Assembly (NCBI GenBank): GCA_039821555.1 | Contig: JBCBNX010000030.1 | Coordinates: forward strand, 550-33,904 | From: Bacteroidota bacterium | Lineage (GTDB): Bacteria > Bacteroidota > Rhodothermia > Rhodothermales > Rubricoccaceae | Direction: 5' to 3' | DNA length: 33,355 nucleotides | Part shown: positions 24,559 to 33,355 of the stretch, one piece after another | Position numbering within the stretch: position 1 is the first letter of the stretch | How the letters are laid out: every line of letters starts with the position of its first letter | Notes under the pieces: generated by a model | The model's database searches: none | Told to the model about the DNA's origin: nothing | The model's input: the letters and a program-made list of their open reading frames with translations, nothing else | Made by a program: the position numbers and the translations under genes

Positions 24559-26592
24559 ATGGCTGCTCCGACTCCCCCGTCTTCCCCGTCTTCCCTTTCG
24601 CGGGGGAAACGACGCGCCTTCACGGCGGCGATGCTGCTCGTGCCTCTCGTGTTCTTCGCACTCGTGGAGGGCGGCTTGCGCCTCGCAGGCTTCGGCGAAG
24701 ACCACCCCCTCTTCCTCCCCGCCGACGCTGGCGAAGCAGGCACGGACGGAACGGGGAGCGCCTACCTCGTCCAGAACCGTGAGGTCGCCCGGCGCTACTT
24801 CGCCAACCAGGCCAACGTCCCCAACAGCCCAGCGGACGTGTTCCTGGCTGAGAAGCCGGAGGACGGCCTTCGCGTCTTCGTGCAGGGCGGGTCCAGCGCC
24901 GCAGGCTACCCGTTCTACTACGGCGGCGCGTTCCCGCGCATGCTCGAACAGCGCCTCCAGCAGACCTTCCCCGACCGCACCGTAGAGGTCGTCAACACGG
25001 CGATGTCGGCCGTGAACTCCTACACGCTGCTCGACCTCACCGACGAGATCCTCGTCCACGCCCCCGACGCGGTGCTGATCTACGCGGGGCACAACGAGTA
25101 CTACGGCGCGCTCGGGGCCGCCTCGGCGGAGACGCTCGGGCGCACGCCGTGGCTCGTACGGTCCTACCTGTCGCTCCAGAACCTCCGCCTCGTGCAGGCC
25201 ATGCGCGGCGCGTTGGCGGCGCTGGCGAGGGCGCGGGCAGGAGACGCTGCGGACGGGCCGCCCTCGAACACGCTCATGGCGCGGATGGTCGGCGAGCAGC
25301 GCGTGCCCCTCGGCTCCGAGGTCTACGACGCCGGCCTGCGGCAATTCCGCTCCAACCTGGCGCGGCTGCTGGCGACGTATGAGGCGGCAGGCGTGCCTGT
25401 CTTCATCGGCACGGTAGCCTCGAACGAGCGGGACCACCGGCCTTTCCTCAACGCGTTCGAGGCGGACACGGACGAGGACGCCTGGGAAGCCCTCGTCACC
25501 TCCGGTGTGCAGGCGTTGCGCCGGGGCGACACGGCCACCGCGCTCCGCCAGTTGGAGGAGGCCACGACGACCGATGCGCTCGCGGCCGACGGGTTCTACT
25601 TCCTCGGCCAAGCGCTGCTTGCCGATGGCCAGACCGAGGCTGCCCGCGCGGCCTTCATCGCGGCCCGGGAGCGGGACGCCCTCCGCTTCCGCGCGCCGGA
25701 CGCCACCAACGCGATCATCGAGGAACTGGCGGCCGAGCACGGCGCGACGCTCGTCGAGAGCGAGGCGCGGGTCCGGGCGGCGTCGCCCGACAGCCTCATC
25801 GGCAGCGCGGCGATGATGGAGCACCTCCACCCCACCCTCGACGGCTACTTCCTCATCGCCGACGCCTTCTACGCCGCGCTACAGGAAGCCGACCTGTTTG
25901 GCGACTGGAGCCAGGCCGTGCCCACCTACCTCGCGCGTACGGAGCGGCTCTACACGCCCGTCGACTCGCTTGCGGGCGTCTTCCGCGTCGCCCAGCTCAT
26001 GAGCGGCTGGCCGTTCCGCCCCGGCGAGGCCCCGCGCGTGGCCGTTCTCGACACGCTGCACGCGCGCTCGGTGCCTGAGCAGATCGCGGTGGACCTCTAT
26101 CACAACAAGACCTCGTGGCGCGGCGCGACCGACGCCCTCGCGACCCACTACGCCGAGCAGGGCCTCATCACCGAGGCGCTCCGCACGCGGTTTGCCATCA
26201 TCCAGGAGCTACCCCACCTTGCAGGCCCCCTCGTGGATGCGGGCAACGTGCTCGTGGAGGCGGCCAAGGCTACCGGTGACGAAGGGCGCTTTCAGCAGGC
26301 CGAGGCCTTCTACGAGGCCGCGCTCGAACGGGCCCCGAACAACGCCGGTATCCTCGGACTGATCGGTGCGCTGAAGCTCCAGCGTGGCGCGCGGGCCGAC
26401 GCCATTGCGCTGCTGGAGCGGGCGCGCGACCTCGCGCCCGAGAACACGCAGGTGCTCTACAACCTCAGCGGGGCCTATGCGCTCGAAGGCCGCATGGACG
26501 ACGCCCAGACGACGGTCCAGGCCCTCCTCGCCATCGAGCCCAGCCACGGCGGAGGACGGGCCCTGCTCGCTAGTATCCAGAACGGCAGCTGA
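24559..26592 (+). CDS. Membrane-anchored SGNH/GDSL-hydrolase-like protein with TPR tail
   Basis: 677 aa. A single membrane segment near the N-terminus (AAMLLVPLVFFALVEGGLRL, about 23-42) follows a short basic start, so the rest is probably periplasmic. SGNH-type blocks are visible: GGSSAAG with Ser112/113 in the nucleophile position, N153 (AVNSYT), GHNEYYG 177-183 with N179, and an EHLHPTLDGY motif with H424 as the likely catalytic His (the usual Asp three residues earlier is Glu). A short TPR-like insertion (about 315-375) splits the domain. The C-terminal ~150 residues are TPR repeats (GLIGALKLQRGARADAIALLERARDLAPENTQVLYNLSGAYALEGR). Enzymatic activity, for example on an acyl or acetyl ester, is not proven. 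It is divergent from the starch locus and shares its operator region. Confidence 0.88.
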   Translation: MAAPTPPSSPSSLSRGKRRAFTAAMLLVPLVFFALVEGGLRLAGFGEDHPLFLPADAGEAGTDGTGSAYLVQNREVARRYFANQANVPNSPADVFLAEKPEDGLRVFVQGGSSAAGYPFYYGGAFPRMLEQRLQQTFPDRTVEVVNTAMSAVNSYTLLDLTDEILVHAPDAVLIYAGHNEYYGALGAASAETLGRTPWLVRSYLSLQNLRLVQAMRGALAALARARAGDAADGPPSNTLMARMVGEQRVPLGSEVYDAGLRQFRSNLARLLATYEAAGVPVFIGTVASNERDHRPFLNAFEADTDEDAWEALVTSGVQALRRGDTATALRQLEEATTTDALAADGFYFLGQALLADGQTEAARAAFIAARERDALRFRAPDATNAIIEELAAEHGATLVESEARVRAASPDSLIGSAAMMEHLHPTLDGYFLIADAFYAALQEADLFGDWSQAVPTYLARTERLYTPVDSLAGVFRVAQLMSGWPFRPGEAPRVAVLDTLHARSVPEQIAVDLYHNKTSWRGATDALATHYAEQGLITEALRTRFAIIQELPHLAGPLVDAGNVLVEAAKATGDEGRFQQAEAFYEAALERAPNNAGILGLIGALKLQRGARADAIALLERARDLAPENTQVLYNLSGAYALEGRMDDAQTTVQALLAIEPSHGGGRALLASIQNGS

Positions 26593-26625
26593 ACGCCTTG
26601 AGCTGGCGTGCAGGCACTTGCACCG

Positions 26626-27417
26626 CTAGCGGGCGAGCGCGTGGACGCTGTGGGCCGCGGCGGCGAGCTCGGCCATAAACGACCCGTCGCCCGCGCGCTG
26701 CTCGATCGCGTTGCCGACGACCACGAAGCTGGCACCCGCGGCCACGCGCCGGGCTACGCCCTCCGGCGCGCGCAGGCCACCGCCGACGACGAGCGGGATT
26801 GAGCAGGTCTTGGTGATGGCGTAGACCATTTCTTCCGAGACGGCGTGCTCAGCGCCGCTGCCCGCGTCGGTGAAGAGCAGCTTCATGCCCATCATCTCGG
26901 CGGCGAGGCCGGTCGCGGCGGCGATCTCGGGCTTGTGGCGCGGGATCGGCGGCGAGCCGCTCATATAGGTCGCCGTCGTCATGCGTCCGCTCTCGATGAG
27001 CATGTAGCCTGTCGAGATCGTCTCCAGACCGCAGCGCTTGAGCATCGGCGCGGCGTGGACGTGCTGCCCGATGAGGTATTCCGGGTTGCGCCCGCTCACC
27101 ACCGACAGATAGAGGATCGCGTTGAGGTTGGGCGTGATCTGACTGAGCGAGCCGGGAAAGCCGATCACCGGGAGGTCGGACGCCGCGCGCAGAATCTCGA
27201 CGTAGCGCTCCAGCTCGCCCTGGTGCATGAGGCTGCCGCCGAGGAAGAGCGCGTCTACGCCCGCCTCCACGCAGCGCTCCACGAAGCCAGGCGCGTCCTC
27301 CGGCGCGAGCTTGTCCGGGTCGACGAGAACGACGAAGCCCGCCCCGTGGGTGTCGCGGGCGGCGAGCAGGCGGTCGTAGACCGAAGCGGCGTGAACCGGA
27401 GTGGGAGCGAGAGCCAT
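26626..27417 (-). CDS. Geranylgeranylglyceryl/heptaprenylglyceryl phosphate synthase family
   Basis: 263 aa, a TIM-barrel prenyltransferase that joins a polyprenyl diphosphate to glycerol-1-phosphate, giving ether lipids. The signatures fit the PcrB/GGGPS family: VLVDPDKL near 31-38, FLGGSL near 58, GFPGSLSQI near 86-94, TISTGYMLIESG, KLLFTDAGSGAEHAV, and the phosphate-binding end VVGGGLRAPEGVARRVAAGASFVVVGNAI. Bacteroidota often carry a group II member. It is convergent with the SGNH/TPR gene, with only 33 bp between the stop codons. The in vivo prenyl length cannot be told. Confidence 0.92.
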   Translation of the reverse strand: MALAPTPVHAASVYDRLLAARDTHGAGFVVLVDPDKLAPEDAPGFVERCVEAGVDALFLGGSLMHQGELERYVEILRAASDLPVIGFPGSLSQITPNLNAILYLSVVSGRNPEYLIGQHVHAAPMLKRCGLETISTGYMLIESGRMTTATYMSGSPPIPRHKPEIAAATGLAAEMMGMKLLFTDAGSGAEHAVSEEMVYAITKTCSIPLVVGGGLRAPEGVARRVAAGASFVVVGNAIEQRAGDGSFMAELAAAAHSVHALAR

Positions 27418-27486
27418 CAGCGGGGCAGCGATGCGAGGTCGGCGGTGCAGGGTCGGCAGGGCGACGAGAGGAACGAGGCCGAGAAA

Positions 27487-27774
27487 CTACGGACGCGCCT
27501 CGTCCGGTGCCGCCTCGCGTGCCGTGCTGTCTGCCTCTGCCGGAACGAGCGCGATGCTATCCGCTACGGCACCGCTCGTCATGGTGCTGTCCGGCACCCC
27601 GTCGGTCGCCTGCGGGGCAAACGGGTTGACCACCGCCTTGCGGTCCGCCACCGCCGACGTGTCGCGGACGGCCAGGGCGTCGCCCATCGGCGGCAGGCTC
27701 ACTAGCCGCACGAGCAGCCACGTCGTGCCCACGATGGCAACGAATAGGACGACGAGGAGGAACTTGGAATTCAT
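27487..27774 (-). CDS. Small single-pass membrane protein, unknown function
   Basis: 95 aa: a membrane helix at residues 5-26 (FLLVVLFVAIVGTTWLLVRLV) followed by a hydrophilic Asp/Ala/Ser/Thr-rich tail that looks disordered. It matches no family I recognise. The ATG start directly opening a signal-anchor, the acidic tail and the co-directional neighbours argue that it is real. It lies about 70 nt upstream of the GGGPS-type gene and about 87 nt after the DUF4260 gene, so co-transcription is possible. Confidence 0.65.
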   Translation of the reverse strand: MNSKFLLVVLFVAIVGTTWLLVRLVSLPPMGDALAVRDTSAVADRKAVVNPFAPQATDGVPDSTMTSGAVADSIALVPAEADSTAREAAPDEARP

Positions 27775-27861
27775 CGGGGCTGGGCGAACAGCGAAACAGG
27801 CAGCGGCCGTCGTGGCACGACGAGCCGCCCCGCTTGCTCCGCGTTCACAGCATGCACACGC

Positions 27862-28251
27862 TTATCCGCGCCCGATGCGGCCGAGGTGCGTGTCCCGGAA
27901 GCCCTTCGGCAGCTTGAGGCCGTAGCCGAGCGCCCGGTCAAAGCCGATGTGCGCCCCCCAGATGAGCGCGATGCCCACCACGATGTCCATCGCGAGTACA
28001 CCGCCGACGATCCCCAGCGCGAGCGGGCCGAGGTAGGTGTGCAGCGTGTTGTAGGCCGCTGCGCCGGTACGCCTACCCGCGATGTAGCCCAGCGCTGAGA
28101 GGTCGGGCGCGAGGAACAGGATCAGGAACAGCATCCAGCCCTGGTTGAGGCCGCTGTAGATCCAGACGCAGGCCACGAGCACGAGCGCGCCTTCGAGGCG
28201 GAGCACCGTACGCGCCGAGCCAGAGGTGAAGACAGGCGAAGAGTCTGACAT
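27862..28251 (-). CDS. DUF4260 family membrane protein
   Basis: 129 aa from ATG 28251, where homology-like sequence begins. The 67 codons upstream in the same frame look non-coding (Arg/Pro-rich). About four hydrophobic segments include VLRLEGALVLVACVWIYSGL, WMLFLILFLAPDLSALGYIAG and ALGIVGGVLAMDIVVGIALIW. The family signature is APDLSALGY..., YNTLHTY and AHIGFDRALGYGLK...GFRDTHLG. The function of DUF4260 is unknown. Its neighbours are the histidine-kinase gene upstream and the small membrane protein downstream. Confidence 0.88.
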   Translation of the reverse strand: MSDSSPVFTSGSARTVLRLEGALVLVACVWIYSGLNQGWMLFLILFLAPDLSALGYIAGRRTGAAAYNTLHTYLGPLALGIVGGVLAMDIVVGIALIWGAHIGFDRALGYGLKLPKGFRDTHLGRIGRG

Positions 28252-28355
28252 GGCGAGGACGAGTGTGGGGCTGGGACGGGGTGTGTCCCGAAGCATACGC
28301 CGTCGCTCGCTTCTTTCCAGCGTCGGGCACCCAGCATCTAGCGCTCCGCGTCTGG

Positions 28356-30701
<2,346 letters not shown>

Positions 30702-30919
30702 GGACGAGGTGCCACACTCCGTCGCAAGCCCCATGCCGAACGAATTGGCCTGTTCAGGCATCCCTGGAGCGCGTGGATGGCTGCGGAGCCGAGGGCTCTG
30801 GGTCAAGGGCTCTGGGGCAAGGCTTCAGCTTCGTGCAGCAGACCGTGCTTTCGGTAGGCTCCTCCCGTGCTGCTCTCCAGCGCACTTGCGCGCTACCGCC
30901 GCGCTAGTGCAATCGCTCT

Positions 30920-31162
30920 AGGCCGTCCCAGTCGCGACAAACCAACTGGATTGGGACAGCCACACCAGGCCACCTGTAGTGTGCTGTGGCGCTCTTCCGA
31001 GGGCACGACCACGACACCGACCGGCGTCGCGTTGTCACGGCCATGCGCGTCGCCGCTGCGGGCATGGCTTACCATCGGCTCAGGTGCACCCACCAGGGGG
31101 CCCACGAACCGACGATAGGGTGGGCACGGCTCGGACCACTGTGCTCCGAGCCGTGCTTTTTT
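30920..31162 (+). ncRNA. Candidate structured small RNA ending in a strong terminator
   Basis: No protein is seen in the ~490-bp gap between the kinase start and the alaS stop. The plus strand has a run of potential stems: GTCCCA 30925-30930 with TGGGAC 30952-30957, GCCACA 30959-30964 with TGTGGC 30985-30990, GCCATGC 31040-31046 with GCATGGC 31062-31068, and CCCACC 31089-31094 with GGTGGG 31119-31124. A perfect terminator follows. No plus-strand gene ends here, so the terminator implies a non-coding transcript. I could not match it to RNase P, tmRNA, SRP or 6S RNA signatures. The 5' end is a guess. Confidence 0.45.
31124..31162 (+). terminator. Perfect 12-bp intrinsic terminator
   Basis: GCACGGCTCGGA (31124-31135) and TCCGAGCCGTGC (31145-31156) pair perfectly around a 9-nt loop and are followed by six T (31157-31162) on the plus strand. 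On the minus strand the stem is preceded, not followed, by the A/T run, so it cannot act as a normal terminator for alaS. Confidence 0.9.
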
Positions 31163-31190
31163 GTGGCGGGTCGCGGGCCGCAGCTACGGG

Positions 31191-33278
31191 TTAGCTCAGC
31201 GCGTCGCGGAGCAGCGCCTCCGCCTCGCCGAGCGCGGCGTCGAGGTGTTCGGGCTGACGACCGCCCGCCGTGGCAAGCGTGGGGCGTCCGCCGCCACCGC
31301 CGCCGACGCGCTTCGCAAGCAGCCCGACGAGCTTACCCGCCTGCACGCCGCGCTTCGTCAGGTCGTCCGTGACGGCGCAGACGAGCATGGCCTTGCCCGC
31401 GCCGAGATCGGCGGAGCCGAGCACGACGACCGCGTTCTCGCTTAGCCGCTCGCGGAGGTCGGCGGCGAGGTCCTGGAGCGTCTTGGCGTCGGCCCCGTCG
31501 ATGGTGCCACGTACGAGTTGCACGCCGTCGACGTCGGTGGCGTCTTTGAGGAGGTCGTCCACGCCGCTGGCGGCAAGCTGGCCCTTGAGCGCGGCGATTT
31601 CTTTTTCTTGGTCCTTTGTCTGCTGCACGAGGTCGGCGACGGCCTCTTCGACGGGCCGGTTGAGCGTCTTGAACTGCCCCCGCACGGCGTCGAGGGTGGC
31701 AGCCTGCGCGGCGAGGAAGTCGAGCGCCGCGGCCCCCGCGACGGCCTCGACGCGCCGGACGCCCGACGCGACGCTGCCCTCGCTCGTGAGCGTGACCAGG
31801 CCGATGGCCCCGGTCGCGTCCACGTGCGTCCCGCCGCAGAGCTCAACCGAGATGTCCGAATCAAAGGTGATGACGCGGACGGTGTCGCCGTACTTCTCGC
31901 CGAAGAGCGCCATCGCGCCGCGCGCCTTGGCCTCCTCGATGGGCACGGCGCGTTCTTCTTCCAGCGGGATGTTCTGCTGCACGAGGTCGTTGATGCGCCG
32001 CTCGATCTCCGCGAGTTCGTCCGGCGCGACGCGCTCGTAGTGGCTGAAGTCGAAGCGCAGCCGGTCGGGCGCGACGAGCGAGCCTTTCTGCTGGACGTGC
32101 GGCCCGAGGATCTCGCGCAGCGCCGCGTGGAGGAGGTGCGTTGCCGTGTGGTGCCGCTCCGTTTGCCCGCGCGTGCTGGCGTCGACCTGCGCCGCGACGG
32201 GCGCGTCCACATCCTGCGGAAGCTTGTCCACAATGTGGATGATGGTCCCCTCGGCGTCCTTCTGGGTGTCGAGCACGGCGACCGTTTCGCCGCCGACGGT
32301 GAGCGTGCCGGTGTCGCCGACCTGCCCGCCGGACTCGGCGTAGAACGGCGTTTTGTTCAGGACGACCTCGTGACGCGGCGCGGCGTTCTCGTCCTCGCCG
32401 GAAGAGGGCCGCACCGAGCGCGTCTTGAGGATGCGCGCGTCGTTTACAGCCAGCGAATCGTAGCCGACGAACTCAATCGCCTCGCCGTTCGCCTCGGCAA
32501 AGGCGGTCGGTGCCCACGTATCGACCTGGCTCTGGTCGATGGAGGTACGGTCGGCCCGCCCTCGTGCGCGCTGCTCTTCCAGCAACGCCTCGAAACGTGC
32601 CATGTCGACGGTCAGCCCCTCCTCGCGCGCCATCAGCGCCGTGAGGTCCACGGGGAAGCCGTAGGTATCCGAGAGGAGGAAGGCGATCTCGCCAGGAAAC
32701 ACACGACCGTCAGCCTTCTCTCTAAATTCCGAGAGGGTCTCTTCTATGGTTTCCGAATCACTGTACGCCTTGAGCAAAAGGTCGAGAAGCCCATACCTCA
32801 TTGATGTATCGATGTATCCAACTAGGCGTGATACCTCAGCAGCTACTACAGCCCAATCCTCTTCTGCTTCTCCGCCTTCACTATCCTCAAGTCTCTGAGC
32901 TGCTGCTTTCTCAAGCTGATGTGCTCTGCTAATCACACCAGGTACGTTTCCAGGCTCAGGAAGACCGAGTGATTCCAACACCTGAGAGTTCACCTTCTCC
33001 AGAAAGCCTCTCATGCGGCTTTCAGCATCAATGAGGCCTTCTAATTTGGAAGTAACCAACTCAACTATTTCGATCCCGTCCGCCAGTGTCCGCAGGAAGC
33101 TCTCCTCCTCGGCCTTGGTGACGCGCTCGATGTAGTCCTGCTGGGCGCGGAGTTCGGGGAAGGCGTCGCCCATCTCGGCGACGAGCGGGCCCATGAGCCG
33201 GTGCAGGAACGGCTCCTTGAGGCCGAGCGACTGGTAGCCGTAGCGCACCGCGCGGCGGAGGATGCGGCGGATCACGTA
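31191..33278 (-). CDS. alaS: Alanyl-tRNA synthetase, 5' end missing, with an in-frame insertion
   Basis: Charges tRNA-Ala and edits mischarged Ser/Gly. The recognisable protein starts at GYVIRRILRRAVRYGY, near residue 300 in a complete enzyme. The class II catalytic core before it is absent because the sequence beyond 33,279 is a copied fragment. Counting from GTG 33275: the editing domain has HHTATHLLH (H376, H380) and CGGTH (C480, H484), the zinc/editing motif. The C-terminal DHHA1-like domain contains GGGGGGRPTLATAGG. Between FLRTLADGI (61-68) and GRVFPGEIAFLLSDTYGFP (190-208) lie about 120 residues where E. coli AlaRS has fewer than 20. This stretch is AT-richer than the rest. Stop TAA at 31191. 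Confidence 0.93.
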   Translation of the reverse strand, partial: YVIRRILRRAVRYGYQSLGLKEPFLHRLMGPLVAEMGDAFPELRAQQDYIERVTKAEEESFLRTLADGIEIVELVTSKLEGLIDAESRMRGFLEKVNSQVLESLGLPEPGNVPGVISRAHQLEKAAAQRLEDSEGGEAEEDWAVVAAEVSRLVGYIDTSMRYGLLDLLLKAYSDSETIEETLSEFREKADGRVFPGEIAFLLSDTYGFPVDLTALMAREEGLTVDMARFEALLEEQRARGRADRTSIDQSQVDTWAPTAFAEANGEAIEFVGYDSLAVNDARILKTRSVRPSSGEDENAAPRHEVVLNKTPFYAESGGQVGDTGTLTVGGETVAVLDTQKDAEGTIIHIVDKLPQDVDAPVAAQVDASTRGQTERHHTATHLLHAALREILGPHVQQKGSLVAPDRLRFDFSHYERVAPDELAEIERRINDLVQQNIPLEEERAVPIEEAKARGAMALFGEKYGDTVRVITFDSDISVELCGGTHVDATGAIGLVTLTSEGSVASGVRRVEAVAGAAALDFLAAQAATLDAVRGQFKTLNRPVEEAVADLVQQTKDQEKEIAALKGQLAASGVDDLLKDATDVDGVQLVRGTIDGADAKTLQDLAADLRERLSENAVVVLGSADLGAGKAMLVCAVTDDLTKRGVQAGKLVGLLAKRVGGGGGGRPTLATAGGRQPEHLDAALGEAEALLRDALS
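32708..33070 (-). other. AT-richer in-frame insertion inside alaS
   Basis: Counting six 60-base rows (32701-33060) gives about 49% G+C, against about 63% in the row just before and more elsewhere. It encodes a mostly helical, charged stretch (SKLEGLIDAESRMRGFLEKV..., EEDWAVVAAEVSRLVGYID, SETIEETLSEFREKADG) without stop codons. No intein ends or homing-endonuclease motifs are seen. Boundaries are good to about 10 bp. Confidence 0.75.
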
Positions 33279-33355
33279 GCCGCGACGGGCGCGTCCACAT
33301 CCTGCGGAAGCTTGTCCACAATGTGGATGATGGTCCCCTCGGCGTCCTTCTGGGT
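33279..33355. other. 77-bp exact copy of 32,191-32,267 at the window end
   Basis: All 77 bases match the alaS editing-domain region 1,088 bp to the left, in the same orientation, and the match runs to the window edge. In the copy the alaS reading frame is shifted relative to the original. It interrupts alaS just before GYVIRR and is therefore probably an assembly artefact rather than gene sequence. Confidence 0.9.

Noticed and set aside
30893..31105. Small minus-strand open frame (70 codons) in the kinase-alaS gap
   Set aside because: No start context, low-complexity composition and no recognised domain; it overlaps the hairpin-rich stretch, which better explains the sequence.
30838..31170. 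tmRNA, RNase P RNA, SRP RNA or 6S RNA identification
   Set aside because: I looked for the tRNA-like end and tag frame, the GAGGAAAGTCC core, and the SRP GGAAGG-type apical motif on both strands and found none. For 6S RNA only a general fold could be tested by eye, so it stays unassigned.
32708..33070. Intein in alaS
   Set aside because: There is no Cys/Ser at the left splice edge, no terminal His-Asn followed by Cys/Ser/Thr, no block motifs, and at about 120 aa it is shorter than functional mini-inteins.

Overview
The window looks like a chromosomal fragment from a high-GC member of the Rhodothermales or related Bacteroidota (Salinibacter/Rhodothermus/Rubricoccus-like). This is inferred from Type IX secretion (T9SS) C-terminal sorting domains, a PorV/PorQ-family protein, TonB receptors with a carboxypeptidase-regulatory N-domain, a bacterial geranylgeranylglyceryl-phosphate-type synthase, very GC-rich codon use and start sites with little Shine-Dalgarno signal. 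No rRNA or tRNA was seen.

Positions 1-327 hold a 7-bp tandem repeat and a 160-bp IS5-like MITE. From about 24,320 down to 328, eleven minus-strand genes form one starch/maltodextrin locus: LacI-type regulator, PpiC-type lipoprotein, TonB-dependent receptor, a 1339-aa secreted protein with DGIDNDGDG repeats, a PorV-like barrel, a SusE/F-like multidomain starch-binding-type protein with a T9SS tail, two GH13 amylases (one with a T9SS tail), a maltose-binding-type lipoprotein, one MalF-type permease, and a debranching/glucodextranase-type lipoprotein. Inferred division of labour: extracellular cleavage, TonB-driven outer-membrane uptake, further cleavage in the periplasm, ABC import, and LacI control. 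There is no SusD, and MalG and MalK are absent.

The regulator's promoter region (24,302-24,470) carries three AAGCGCTT operators. A sigma70-type promoter (TTGACG, 17 nt, TATCAT) fires leftward into the locus with one operator just downstream of it. An identical 14-mer operator faces a divergent gene for a membrane-anchored SGNH-hydrolase/TPR protein (24,559-26,592). The gaps inside the locus contain palindromic repeats, a hairpin and a terminator that may split or tune the long transcript.

Positions 26,626-30,701 are minus-strand housekeeping or signalling genes: a PcrB/GGGPS-type synthase, a small membrane protein, a DUF4260 protein, and a hybrid histidine kinase with two receiver domains. 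Positions 30,920-31,162 are gene-free but rich in hairpins and end in a perfect plus-strand intrinsic terminator, so this is a candidate small RNA.

The window ends in alaS (minus), which shows two anomalies. An in-frame, AT-richer insertion of roughly 100 extra residues (about 32,708-33,070) lies between the catalytic and editing parts. The last 77 bp (33,279-33,355) exactly copy 32,191-32,267, so the 5' end of alaS is replaced there, most likely by an assembly error.
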